A stretch of 64,000 bases of DNA, from positions 20,516 to 84,515 of the forward strand of contig CACWSX010000028.1 in NCBI GenBank assembly GCA_902763615.1. Reading direction: 5' to 3'. Shown piece after piece: positions 24,226-33,329 of the stretch; positions within the stretch are counted from its first letter, which is position 1, and each line of letters opens with the position of its first letter. The notes below the pieces were generated by a model, which was not told the DNA's origin, searched no databases, and saw nothing but the letters and a program-made list of their open reading frames with translations. The position numbers and the translations under genes are program-made. The stretch comes from an uncultured Prevotellaceae bacterium (GTDB taxonomy: Bacteria > Bacteroidota > Bacteroidia > Bacteroidales > Bacteroidaceae).

Positions 24226-26843
24226 TGATGACTATAAAAGCATTAGGATATCGGAGTTGGATGGTGAAAGTACTTCTGGTACTCTTCACGATTCATTATT
24301 CACTTCTCACTATCAAAGCCCAGACACTAACTGCCTCGGCTCCTTCGCATGTGGGGGTGGGAGAGCAGTTTCGATTAACTTATACGGTTAACACGCAGAA
24401 TGTCAGTGAGTTCAGAGCTGGTAATATCCCCGACGAACTGGAAGTACTCATAGGACCTAACCGTTCTATGCAGTCCAGTTATCAGATTGTCAATGGCCAT
24501 ACCAGTTCCTCGTCCTCCATCACCTATACCTATATCGTGGTGCCCACCAAGAGCGGTACTTATAATATCCCTGCTGCCCATGTGGTAGTCGATGGCAAGA
24601 GTATTGCCTCTAACGCTTTGACAATCAAGGTCAGCGGCTCCTCTCAGGCACATGGTGGCAATGCAACATCCCCCCGCCAGCAGCGTATGCAGAGTGATGA
24701 ACCTGAGTTGAGGGATGCTGGTAGTCGTATCTCCGGCTCGGATCTCTTCATCAAGGTGAGCGCCAACAAAAAGCGCGTCTATGAGCAGGAACCTATCCTC
24801 TTGACCTATAAGGTCTATACGTTGGTTTCACTGACGCAGCTGGAGGGTAAGATGCCCGATTTGAAGGGCTTCCATACGCAGGAGGTCGATCTCCCACAAC
24901 AAAAGAGTTTCAAGGTCGAGACGCTTAATGGCCGTCCGTATCGTACGGTAACGTGGAGCCAGTATGTGATGTTCCCTCAGCTGACGGGTAAACTGACGAT
25001 CCCCAGCATCACCTTCAATGGCATCGTAGTGCAGCAGAATCGTAACATCGATCCCTTTGAGGCCTTCTTCAATGGTGGTTCCGGCTATGTGGAGGTGAAG
25101 AAGCAGATCATCGCTCCCAGCATCGATATTCAGGTCGATCCGCTGCCTCAGCGTCCTGCTAATTTCTCTGGCGGCGTGGGCAAATTCAGTATCTCCGCAC
25201 AACTCGACAAGACCGAGGCCAAGGCCAATGATCCCATCTCTCTAAGGGTTATCGTCAGTGGTGTGGGTAATCTGAAGCTCATCAAGCAGCCTGAGGTGGA
25301 ATTCCCCAAGGACTTCGACAAGTATGACGCCAAGATTACGGATAAGACCAAGCTGACGTCGAATGGCCTGGAGGGGTCGATGATTTACGACATCCTCGCT
25401 GTTCCCCGCCATCCTGGCAAGTTTGAGATACCGCCTGTTGAGTTTGTGTTCTTCAATACGGCTACACGTCAATACGAGACGGTTAAGTCGGAAGGCTTCA
25501 CACTCGATGTGGCCAAGGGTTCTGGCAGCGCAAAGGTGAGTGATTTCACAGGACAGGAAGACCTGCAACTGTTGAATAAGGATATCCGTCATATCAAGAC
25601 GAATACCAGCAGGCAGCATTCGCTCGATGATTTCTTCTTCGGTTCTACGGGTTATTGGTGTTCACTCATTATCCTGGCCGTCATCTTCATCTCCCTCTTT
25701 GTGATCTTCCGTCAGCGCGCCATCGAGAATGCCAATATTACCAAACAGCGTGGCAAGCGGGCTAACAAGGTGGCCACCAAGCGCCTGAAGAAAGCCTCAC
25801 GTCTGATGGCTGAGAATAAGTCGGGCGAATTCTATGATGAGGTGTTACGTGCACTTTGGGGATATGTAGGCGATAAGCTGGCTATTCCCGTTGAGCAATT
25901 GTCGCATGATAATATCAGCCAGCGACTGACGGAGCGGCAGGTCGGTGAGCAGACCATCAATGAGTTCATGGGTGCGCTCGACGAGTGTGAGTTCGAACGT
26001 TATGCTCCTGGCGATCCGAAGGGTAATATGAATAAGGTTTACGATAAGGCCATGAGTGCTATTGAGAAGATTGAAGAGACGATGAAGAAGCGGCGCCCAG
26101 CCAAGTCGACGGCAGTCATCTTGCTGATGCTCCTACTTCCGATGTGTGCACAAGCCATCACCAAGGCCGAGGCCGATTCTGCTTATATCCACGAAGAATA
26201 TCAAAAGGCGATTGACGGCTACGAGGCTTTGCTTAAGAAGGGCGTCTCGGCCGAGTTGTACTACAATCTTGGAAACGCGTATTATCGCACAGAGAATATC
26301 ACGCGTGCCGTCTTAAACTACGAACGGGCCCTGTTGTTGTCGCCAAGCGATCCGGATATCCGCTTCAATTTGCAGATGGCTCGTTCGAAGACTATCGACA
26401 AGATTGTGCCCGAACAGGAGATGTTCTTCGTCACCTGGTATCGTTCGCTGGTGAATATGGCCAGTGTCGACGGTTGGGCCATGATTGCACTCGTGTGTCT
26501 GGGACTGGCCATCGTCCTGGCGCTGATCTATCTCTTCTCTAATCAGATATGGCTGCGCAAGGTGGGCTTCTTCGGAGCCTTCCTGATGATTGTCGTCTTT
26601 GTCTGCAGCAATGTCTTTGCACATCAGCAGAAGAATCAGCTGGTCAATCGTACTGGCGCCATCATCACCGAGTCGGCTGTCAACGTGAAGAGTACGCCTG
26701 CCAAGAACGGCATCGACCTGTTTATTCTCCATGAAGGCACGAAAGTGACCATCATCGATGCCTCGATGAAAGACTGGAAGGAGATTCGCCTGGCCGATGG
26801 TAAGGAAGGCTGGATAGAGACCAAGCAGATGGAAACCATTTGA
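24225..26843 (+). CDS. batD: BatD-BatE fusion: large membrane protein joined to TPR and SH3 domains
   Basis: 872 residues from the ATG at 24225, which overlaps the previous stop (TAATG). A signal peptide (WMVKVLLVLFTIHYSLLTIKAQ) is followed by three beta domains of BatD, a membrane helix (about residues 480-500) and a cytoplasmic helical domain (LRALWGYVGDKLAIPVEQLSHDNI). At about residue 620 a second signal-like segment (STAVILLMLLLPMCAQA) begins the BatE part: a TPR region (YYNLGNAYYRTENITRAVLNYERALLLSP), two membrane helices and a C-terminal bacterial SH3 domain ending GWIETKQME. BatD and BatE are normally separate genes. The fused order keeps the topology of both. Confidence 0.87.
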   Translation: MMTIKALGYRSWMVKVLLVLFTIHYSLLTIKAQTLTASAPSHVGVGEQFRLTYTVNTQNVSEFRAGNIPDELEVLIGPNRSMQSSYQIVNGHTSSSSSITYTYIVVPTKSGTYNIPAAHVVVDGKSIASNALTIKVSGSSQAHGGNATSPRQQRMQSDEPELRDAGSRISGSDLFIKVSANKKRVYEQEPILLTYKVYTLVSLTQLEGKMPDLKGFHTQEVDLPQQKSFKVETLNGRPYRTVTWSQYVMFPQLTGKLTIPSITFNGIVVQQNRNIDPFEAFFNGGSGYVEVKKQIIAPSIDIQVDPLPQRPANFSGGVGKFSISAQLDKTEAKANDPISLRVIVSGVGNLKLIKQPEVEFPKDFDKYDAKITDKTKLTSNGLEGSMIYDILAVPRHPGKFEIPPVEFVFFNTATRQYETVKSEGFTLDVAKGSGSAKVSDFTGQEDLQLLNKDIRHIKTNTSRQHSLDDFFFGSTGYWCSLIILAVIFISLFVIFRQRAIENANITKQRGKRANKVATKRLKKASRLMAENKSGEFYDEVLRALWGYVGDKLAIPVEQLSHDNISQRLTERQVGEQTINEFMGALDECEFERYAPGDPKGNMNKVYDKAMSAIEKIEETMKKRRPAKSTAVILLMLLLPMCAQAITKAEADSAYIHEEYQKAIDGYEALLKKGVSAELYYNLGNAYYRTENITRAVLNYERALLLSPSDPDIRFNLQMARSKTIDKIVPEQEMFFVTWYRSLVNMASVDGWAMIALVCLGLAIVLALIYLFSNQIWLRKVGFFGAFLMIVVFVCSNVFAHQQKNQLVNRTGAIITESAVNVKSTPAKNGIDLFILHEGTKVTIIDASMKDWKEIRLADGKEGWIETKQMETI

Positions 26844-26858
26844 TAAATCCTTGGACTG

Positions 26859-27551
26859 ATGGACTTCCAGACAATCATAGATCTCGACAAGCAGTTGTTG
26901 CTATTTTTCAATGGCAGTGAATCGCTCTTTCTCGATGCGATGGTGACAACGCTGACGAATGCCTGGACGTGGGTTCCCCTATACATCAGCCTCCTTATAG
27001 TGGTTATAAAAAACAGTGACTCGGTACTGGGCGTGTTTCTAGTTCTGGCATCGGCTGCACTGTGCGTATTATTTACAGGCACCCTCGATGATACGATTGT
27101 CAAACCGCTGGTGGGCCGTTGGCGCCCCACCCGTGATCCGGAAATCGGCCTCTTGGTGGATATCGTCGACGGTTACCGTGGGGGCAATTATGGCTTCTTT
27201 TCTGCTCATGCCTCCAATACGTTCAGCATCGCCATCTTCTTCAGTTTGCTGGTGCGTAGCCGTCTGCTCTCGGTGGCACTCGTCCTTTGGTCGCTCACCA
27301 ATTGCTGGACTCGCCTCTATCTGGGCGTTCATTTCCCAGGCGATATCCTCGTTGGCCTCTTATGGGGCGCTTTCGTGGGTACAGGCGTCTATTGCCTCTA
27401 TCGCTATTATTCCGAAAAATGGACGTGTGCGCCTCGCTATACGTCACTCGCTTATACCCGAACGGGCTATCATCGCAACGATGCCGACATTCCGGTTTGT
27501 GTGCTGATGTTCACACTCATTTATGCCACATTCCGTGCCTGCCTGGCCTGA
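26859..27551 (+). CDS. PAP2-family membrane phosphatase
   Basis: 230 residues with several membrane helices and the three PAP2 motifs: KPLVGRWRP, SAHASN (the PSGH-type His) and TRLYLGVHFPGDILVG. Members remove phosphate from undecaprenyl pyrophosphate or phosphatidic acid. The exact substrate cannot be read from the sequence. It is 15 bases after the bat operon and 19 bases before queA, so it may be co-transcribed with both. Confidence 0.88.
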   Translation: MDFQTIIDLDKQLLLFFNGSESLFLDAMVTTLTNAWTWVPLYISLLIVVIKNSDSVLGVFLVLASAALCVLFTGTLDDTIVKPLVGRWRPTRDPEIGLLVDIVDGYRGGNYGFFSAHASNTFSIAIFFSLLVRSRLLSVALVLWSLTNCWTRLYLGVHFPGDILVGLLWGAFVGTGVYCLYRYYSEKWTCAPRYTSLAYTRTGYHRNDADIPVCVLMFTLIYATFRACLA

Positions 27552-27570
27552 ATATTTATCGAAGCAAACC

Positions 27571-28785
27571 ATGATCAATCCCAAGCATATTCATATCAGC
27601 GACTATCAATATCCGCTTCCCGACGAGCGTATCGCGAAATTCCCCATTGCCCAGCGCGACCATTCCAAACTACTGGTCTATCGTCATGGCGAAGTGGGGG
27701 AGGATGTATTCTATCACCTGCCTGACTATTTGCCGAAAGGTAGTCTGATGGTGTTCAACAATACCAAAGTGATTCAGGCCCGTATGCACTTCCGCAAGTC
27801 GACGGGTGCCTTGATAGAGGTGTTTTTGCTCGAACCAGCAGAACCTTCCGATTATGAACTGATGTTCCAGACCTCAGGCCATTGTGCCTGGTACTGTCTG
27901 GTGGGCAATCTGAAGAAGTGGAAGGAAGGTTCGCTCGAAAGGGAGATTACGATAAAAGGCTCGCATCTTACTGTTAAAGCCACTCGTGGCCCTATTCACG
28001 GCACCAGCTATCGCATCGATTTCGATTGGAATGCAGATGTAAGCTTCGCTGAAATCATCGATGCGATGGGCGAACTGCCGATTCCGCCCTATCTCAATCG
28101 CGAGACTCAGGAGAGCGACAAGACCACCTATCAGACGGTTTATTCGAAGATCAAGGGTAGTGTGGCGGCTCCTACGGCCGGTCTTCATTTCACCGAGCAG
28201 GTGCTGCAGTCGATCGATGCGGCTGGCATCGAACGTGAGGAACTTACGTTGCATGTGGGCGCCGGTACCTTCAAACCCGTGAAGAGTGAGGAGATCGAGG
28301 GCCATGAGATGCATACGGAGTTTATAAGCGTGCGTCGCAGTACCATCCAGAAGCTTCTCGACCACAATGCCTCCGCCATCGCAGTAGGCACCACGAGTGT
28401 CCGTACCTTGGAGAGTCTCTATTACATGGGCCTCAAGGTGATGCAGCATCCGGAACTTTCCGAGGAGCAGCTGCACGTTTCCCAGTGGGAACCTTATGAA
28501 AGTGAAAGCTTGACTACTGCTGTCCAGGCGCTGAAGGCGTTGGCAGATTGGATGGATGCCAAGGGACTGGAGGTGCTTCACAGCAGCACCCAGATTATCA
28601 TCGCCCCAGGCTACGACTATCATATCGTCAAGATGCTCGTCACCAACTTCCACCAGCCACAGTCCACATTGCTGCTGTTGGTAAGTGCCTTTGTCAAAGG
28701 CGATTGGCGGAAGATCTATGACTATGCCTTAACCCACGATTTCCGTTTCCTGAGTTATGGCGATTCTTCGTTGCTGATACCATGA
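27571..28785 (+). CDS. queA: S-adenosylmethionine:tRNA ribosyltransferase-isomerase
   Basis: 404 residues from ATG 27571, where the family start MINPKHIHISDYQYPLPDERIA begins; an in-frame ATG at 27523 lies inside the PAP2 gene and is unlikely. Motifs: MVFNNTKVIQARM, GSVAAPTAGLHFTEQVL, LHVGAGTFKPVKSEEIEGHEMH and NFHQPQSTLLLLVSAF. It makes epoxyqueuosine from preQ1-tRNA in queuosine synthesis. The stop abuts the convergent methyltransferase gene with no gap. Confidence 0.96.
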   Translation: MINPKHIHISDYQYPLPDERIAKFPIAQRDHSKLLVYRHGEVGEDVFYHLPDYLPKGSLMVFNNTKVIQARMHFRKSTGALIEVFLLEPAEPSDYELMFQTSGHCAWYCLVGNLKKWKEGSLEREITIKGSHLTVKATRGPIHGTSYRIDFDWNADVSFAEIIDAMGELPIPPYLNRETQESDKTTYQTVYSKIKGSVAAPTAGLHFTEQVLQSIDAAGIEREELTLHVGAGTFKPVKSEEIEGHEMHTEFISVRRSTIQKLLDHNASAIAVGTTSVRTLESLYYMGLKVMQHPELSEEQLHVSQWEPYESESLTTAVQALKALADWMDAKGLEVLHSSTQIIIAPGYDYHIVKMLVTNFHQPQSTLLLLVSAFVKGDWRKIYDYALTHDFRFLSYGDSSLLIP

Positions 28786-29607
28786 TTATTCTTTCGCGCG
28801 CAGTTGCCAGAAGGCTACGGCAGCTGCAGCGGCCACATTCAACGAGTCGACGCCGTGGGCCATCGGTATGCGCACCACGTAGTCGGCTTCTTCTATGGTC
28901 TTTTGGGGCAGACCGTCGCCCTCTGTACCCATGATGATGGCCAGACGCTCTTCAGCGGCTACTGATGCGTCGTCGATAGATACAGAATTGTCGGTTAGCG
29001 CCATCGCAGCGGTCTTGAAGCCAAGGTCGTGCAGGATGGCGTAGTTGTCCAGCCACGTCCAGGGCACGAGAAACACACTTCCCATCGATACGCGGACGGC
29101 TCTGCGGTTCAGGGGGTCGCAGCTGTTTCTGGTCAGTAGTACGGCATCGATGTTGAGAGCTGCTGCCGAACGGAAGATGGCACCGATATTGGTGGTGTCC
29201 ACCACACCGTCGATCACTACGATGCGCTGCTGTCTGTGGGCACTCGTTAGGCTGTTCAGCAGTTCGCTGGCGCTGCGCTCCGTTGGTCTGCGCATCGCAC
29301 AGAGCACCCCTCGTGTCAGCGTGTAGCCCGTCAGCTGTTCCAGCAATCCTCTGTCGCCGGTATAGACGGGTATCTCCCCGCATTGTGCGATGATGGCCTT
29401 GGCGTCGCCCTCGATGTGTCGTCGCTCGCAGAGCAGTGCCACGGGGGTATAGCCGGCATTCAGCGCCACTTGTATTACTTTCGGACTCTCTGCGATGAAG
29501 ATGCCCTTCTGAGGCTCCATCTTGTTGCGGAGCTGGGCTTCCGTCAGCGTCGAGAACAGCGCTACACCGGGGGCTGTCAATGATGATATCTCTATGATTG
29601 TCGCCAT
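28786..29607 (-). CDS. TrmH/SpoU-family RNA 2'-O-methyltransferase
   Basis: 273 residues. An N-terminal substrate-binding domain (QKGIFIAESPKVIQVALNAGY) is followed by the SPOUT core with the three motifs: VVDTTNIGAIFRSAAAL (conserved Asn and Arg), IIMGTEGDGLP and IPMAHGVDSLNVAAAAAVAF. It methylates ribose of rRNA or tRNA; the site is not predictable. It follows prmA by 8 bases in the same direction, forming a translation-modification pair. Confidence 0.9.
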   Translation of the reverse strand: MATIIEISSLTAPGVALFSTLTEAQLRNKMEPQKGIFIAESPKVIQVALNAGYTPVALLCERRHIEGDAKAIIAQCGEIPVYTGDRGLLEQLTGYTLTRGVLCAMRRPTERSASELLNSLTSAHRQQRIVVIDGVVDTTNIGAIFRSAAALNIDAVLLTRNSCDPLNRRAVRVSMGSVFLVPWTWLDNYAILHDLGFKTAAMALTDNSVSIDDASVAAEERLAIIMGTEGDGLPQKTIEEADYVVRIPMAHGVDSLNVAAAAAVAFWQLRAKE

Positions 29608-29615
29608 CCTGGAGA

Positions 29616-30533
29616 TTAGTTTTTAAACACCAGACAAGCCCAGTCATGGTCTTCGTCCTGATTCGTCAGTGTCATCCCCAGACTTTGGGCTTTTTCTATG
29701 AGCATGGGACAGTCGGTGGTATAGAATCCGCTCAGGATGAGTCGCGCGCCGGGAGCCATCTTCTTGTGCATCATCGGCAGATCGGCCAAGAGGATGTTGC
29801 GGTTGATATTCGCCATCACGAGGTCGAAGGTGCCTTTCACCTCTTTTAAGATACTCACGTCGCCCAGCAGCGAGGTGAAGCGGTCGTCAACGCGATTGAT
29901 CACGGCATTATGGCGGGCATTGTCCACGCTCCACTCGTCGATGTCGTAGCCGACGGCTTCGCTTGCTCCCAACTTCAGGGTGGCGATGGATAGAATGCCG
30001 GTGCCAGTCCCGCAGTCCAGCACTCGAACAGATGGGGACGGTTCTTTTTTGTTTGAAAGTTCCTGTGGACGATTCGTCAAACAGGAAAGAACCGTCCCCG
30101 AGTGTTTGACGACCATACGGGTGGTCTCGTGGGTGCCGGTGCCGAAGGCGAGTTTCGCGTCGATTTCGATGGCGATGGTATCTTCAGATAGCGACTCCGG
30201 CAGATGCCGCCCGTCGTGAATCATGATAGCAGGACAATCCTCGTGGCTCGCGATACATATCGGCTCAAATCCTTCTTCCTCCCATTGCGCGTTCCAGTCC
30301 TTGTCCTCGGCCTCGCGCACCTCATAGCTGATGCCGACCTCCTCAAAGGGGAAATCCTCAATGGCCTCCTTCAGGGCTGCTTCGTCGAAGAGCGCCTGCT
30401 GCACATAGCCCAACAGACCGGTTGCCGTTTCCTCGAAACTCTCAAACCCTACTTCTCCCGCCAGCGCTGCCAATACGTCGCAGGCATCGGCAGAGTAGGG
30501 GGTCAGACTGAATGTTACCTCGTAATATTTCAT
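29616..30533 (-). CDS. prmA: ribosomal protein L11 methyltransferase with an in-frame repeat insertion
   Basis: 305 residues from ATG 30533 (MKYYEVTFSLTPYSAD), the normal family start; an upstream in-frame ATG at 30557 adds eight non-conserved residues. Motifs: DWNAQWEEEGFEP, LAFGTGTHETTRMV, the SAM-binding LDCGTGTGILSIATLKLGA, and MANINRNIL in place of the NPPY-like motif. Between MVVKHS (about residue 144) and VRVLDCG (about 169) lie some 22 extra residues encoded by the palindromic repeat at 30034-30099. The family normally has only a few residues there. The site is a surface loop before the SAM motif, so activity may be kept. Confidence 0.93.
   Translation of the reverse strand: MKYYEVTFSLTPYSADACDVLAALAGEVGFESFEETATGLLGYVQQALFDEAALKEAIEDFPFEEVGISYEVREAEDKDWNAQWEEEGFEPICIASHEDCPAIMIHDGRHLPESLSEDTIAIEIDAKLAFGTGTHETTRMVVKHSGTVLSCLTNRPQELSNKKEPSPSVRVLDCGTGTGILSIATLKLGASEAVGYDIDEWSVDNARHNAVINRVDDRFTSLLGDVSILKEVKGTFDLVMANINRNILLADLPMMHKKMAPGARLILSGFYTTDCPMLIEKAQSLGMTLTNQDEDHDWACLVFKN
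30034..30099. repeat. REP/MITE-like palindromic element inside prmA
   Basis: GGGGACGGTTCTTT (30034-30047) and AAAGAACCGTCCCC (30086-30099) are perfect 14-base inverted ends. Inside, GTTTG/CAAAC and CCTGT/ACAGG can also pair. The element is 66 bases, exactly 22 codons, so the prmA frame is kept. From memory, GGGGACGGTTC ends recur as dispersed palindromes in many genomes and may be moved by Y1/REP transposases; this cannot be checked here. Confidence 0.85.
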
Positions 30534-30604
30534 ATCGGATGTTAAATTTTGGTGCAAATTTACAAAAAATAGGGAAAATCCTATCGCCGTTTAGGGTTTT
30601 TCCT

Positions 30605-30612
30605 TATATTTG
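30605..30612 (+). promoter_or_regulatory. promoter -7 element
   Basis: TATATTTG fits TAnnTTTG, 53 bases before the exported Tyr/Gly-rich protein gene. On the minus strand TAAATTTG (30555-30562) could serve prmA. Confidence 0.45.
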
Positions 30613-30664
30613 CAGTAAAATTGTGTGTAATTTTGCATCGTGAACAATTAAAATGATATAGAAA

Positions 30665-31666
30665 ATGAAGAAACTGATCCTTATCTCGTTACTCATCGGG
30701 GCTCTGCCTCTTTCGATGGTGGCCCAAGATGACGATCTCTACTTCGTTCCGAAAAAGAAGAGCGCAGCAGAGAGAGTGACTGAAAATTACGGTCTGCCTC
30801 GCGAGACTTACTACTCGGGTAGCAACCGTAGTGTTGACGACTATAATCGTCGGGTGAGTACTTACGTGCCTATCGACTCGGCTTCATCCGATATTATAGA
30901 TTTCAATGGCGAGCTGGGCGTCTATCCCGATTCGTTGGAAGACTTCAAGATTACCAAGAAGATGGAGCGTTTCGATGATTATAGCCTCTCCGAGAACGAG
31001 GCCTACTGGGCTGGTTATCAGCAGGCACGCTCCGACCTGTTGTGGCATTCGCCCTGGTACTATCGCACCTATGGCTGGTATAACTGGTATGATCCCTGGT
31101 ATTACACCAGCTGGCATCTCGGCCTGTATGATCCTTGGTACTACGGTCCTTACGGCTGGTATTATGGCGGTTGGCGCTATGGCTGGTGGGATCCTTGGTA
31201 CGATTCCCTCTACTATGGCTATTACTGGGGCTATCCCTATTCTTATTACAATTATGCCTACTATGGCGTTGGTGGCAGAAACCTTCGCAGCTACAACGAT
31301 CATGCCGGTACCATCAACATGCGTTCTGGCAATATGAATGGCCGTATCTACTCATCAACCAGTGCCGGCAGCGCACGCAACAGTGCCAGCAGCCGTCTGG
31401 GTGCCCAGCGCACCAGCAGCCTGCGTGAACGTACGGTAGGCGACCACAGAGCCTATAATTCCACGACTGCTTCGCGTGTCAATCGTCCTACGACAAACCG
31501 TACCACGACGACTACGCCTACCCGTACCACGCCGACCTATACCCCGTCTGGCGGTGGCAGCATCGGTGGCGGTGGCTTCAGCGGTGGCGGTGGCCGTGCC
31601 TCTGGTGGAGGCGGCGGTGGCGGAGGTGCCCGTAGCGCTGGAGGTCACGTCGGTGGCCGTCGCTAA
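30665..31666 (+). CDS. exported protein with Tyr/Trp/Gly-rich and poly-Gly regions
   Basis: 333 residues. The signal peptide is MKKLILISLLIGALPLSMVAQ. Residues 22-125 are of ordinary composition and acidic. Residues 125-205 are extraordinarily rich in Tyr, Trp, Gly and Pro (WYNWYDPWYYTSW, YGPYGWYYGGW, YYGYYWGYPYSYYNYAYYG). Then comes a Ser/Thr/Arg-rich part (210-295) with a Thr/Pro run, and a C-terminal poly-Gly region (SGGGSIGGGGFSGGGG) ending GGHVGGRR. There is no membrane anchor or lipobox. The composition suggests a sticky, possibly cross-linked or disordered surface protein; the function is unknown. It may share a transcript with the barrel gene 45 bases downstream. Confidence 0.75.
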   Translation: MKKLILISLLIGALPLSMVAQDDDLYFVPKKKSAAERVTENYGLPRETYYSGSNRSVDDYNRRVSTYVPIDSASSDIIDFNGELGVYPDSLEDFKITKKMERFDDYSLSENEAYWAGYQQARSDLLWHSPWYYRTYGWYNWYDPWYYTSWHLGLYDPWYYGPYGWYYGGWRYGWWDPWYDSLYYGYYWGYPYSYYNYAYYGVGGRNLRSYNDHAGTINMRSGNMNGRIYSSTSAGSARNSASSRLGAQRTSSLRERTVGDHRAYNSTTASRVNRPTTNRTTTTTPTRTTPTYTPSGGGSIGGGGFSGGGGRASGGGGGGGGARSAGGHVGGRR

Positions 31667-31711
31667 GCGATACTTCCATATATCATTTCCTTTTAATTCC
31701 AAAATAAGAAT

Positions 31712-33304
31712 ATGAAGAAATTGTTTTTCGCAGCCTTGGCTATGGCAGTCGTCCTGCCAGCCGCTGCACAGGATACATACGAGAGTGCCCGACTGCTGGG
31801 TGGCGACCTTAACGGTACAGCCCGCTATGTGGGTATGGGTGGCGCGATGGAGGCCCTGGGTGCCGACATCTCTACCACAGGAACGAACCCCGCTGGTATC
31901 GGACTCTTCCGTCATTCGACGATGAGTGCCAGCCTGGGACTGGTGTCGCAAGCCGACGCCAAGGAGTTTGATGGCCGCAGCACCACGAATGTGAGTTTCG
32001 ACCAGGCAGGCTTTGTCTACACCATGCGCATGGATCGCACGTCGTTCCTTAACTTCGCATTCAACTATCACAAGAGCCGTAACTTCAATCAGATTCTCTC
32101 TGTGGCCGATCAGGCCGTTTACGACGCAGCCTCGAACCTGATTACGGCCGAGAAGGACCTGCAGGGCTACTACAGCATTGGCATGAGCACCGATGGCTAT
32201 CTGTTGGGCTATAAGTCGCCCACGAGCTCTCAACAGACGCTCAATTTCAGCCAGCTCGATTATCTCAATGCCAATGTGCTGTCAGATGAGGCTGAGCCTG
32301 AGGACTATGTGCTTTACGGCATGGCAGCCGATGCTTATAATTTCGACCGTGCCCATCGCGGTTGGATCAACGACTTCGACTTCACCCTCAGCGGCAATTC
32401 CAACGACCGCATCTACTGGGGCCTCACGGTTGGCATCCACGACGTCAGATACAAGGGCTATAGCGAGTATACCGAAGGCCTGCGATTCTTGAACGGTGAT
32501 GATGGTGGTATTGTCAGCTATGGTGATATGCGCACCATCAAGGGTACAGGCGTCGATCTGAAGCTCGGTCTCATCGCTCGTCCTGTAGAGTATTCGCCCT
32601 TCCGCGTAGGGCTCTATGTCCATACCCCTACCTGGTATGATCTGACCTCTGAGAACACCACAACCCTCGTCAACCTGAGCGCCTTGGGTGAGAATCTCGA
32701 TGGTACCTATACCGAGATGGGTGATATCTCAAATGCCTACGACTTCCGTTACTATACCCCTTGGAAGTTCGGTCTCAGCCTGGGGCATACCATCGGCAAC
32801 AATCTGGCCATCGGCGCCACCTATGAGTTCTCCGACTACGGTGCCAGCCAGAACCGCGTCAAGGATGGCAGCTACGACTACTACGGCAACGAGGATTCCT
32901 ATAAGGACCGTGTCATGAAGAGCAATACGGAGGATGTGCTGAAGGGTGTCTCCACACTGAAGGTAGGTGTCGAGTTCAAGCCCGTTCCTGAGTTGGCCTT
33001 GCGTGCAGGTTACAATTATGTCTCGCCAGCCTATGCCGACAATGGCGTGCGCGACCAGACGCTCGACTCCTATGGTGTGAAATATGCCTCTACTTCCGAT
33101 TATGTCAACTGGAAGGCCACCAACCGCTTCACCTGCGGCATAGGCAGCAAGATAGGCAGCATGAATCTCGACCTGTCATATCAGTACAGCGCCACCGATG
33201 GCGACTTCTATCCCTTCCAGCCTAATATCACGGGTAGTGTTACCCCTGCCAGCGTGAGCAACAAGCGCCATCAGGTGCTCCTCACCCTAGGCTACACCTT
33301 CTGA
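31712..33304 (+). CDS. outer membrane beta-barrel protein, FadL/OmpP1-like
   Basis: 530 residues with signal peptide MKKLFFAALAMAVVLPAAAQ. The mature start (TYESARLLGGDLNGTARYVGMGGAMEALGADISTTGTNPAGIGLFR) is the typical opening of Bacteroidetes FadL-like and PorV-like barrels, with the conserved NPAG turn. Alternating hydrophobic strands continue to the final YTF. Such barrels take up hydrophobic compounds or serve as secretion partners; the substrate is unknown here. A strong terminator follows. Confidence 0.82.
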   Translation: MKKLFFAALAMAVVLPAAAQDTYESARLLGGDLNGTARYVGMGGAMEALGADISTTGTNPAGIGLFRHSTMSASLGLVSQADAKEFDGRSTTNVSFDQAGFVYTMRMDRTSFLNFAFNYHKSRNFNQILSVADQAVYDAASNLITAEKDLQGYYSIGMSTDGYLLGYKSPTSSQQTLNFSQLDYLNANVLSDEAEPEDYVLYGMAADAYNFDRAHRGWINDFDFTLSGNSNDRIYWGLTVGIHDVRYKGYSEYTEGLRFLNGDDGGIVSYGDMRTIKGTGVDLKLGLIARPVEYSPFRVGLYVHTPTWYDLTSENTTTLVNLSALGENLDGTYTEMGDISNAYDFRYYTPWKFGLSLGHTIGNNLAIGATYEFSDYGASQNRVKDGSYDYYGNEDSYKDRVMKSNTEDVLKGVSTLKVGVEFKPVPELALRAGYNYVSPAYADNGVRDQTLDSYGVKYASTSDYVNWKATNRFTCGIGSKIGSMNLDLSYQYSATDGDFYPFQPNITGSVTPASVSNKRHQVLLTLGYTF

Positions 33305-33329
33305 TTACAACCCAAAAGAATATAAAAGA

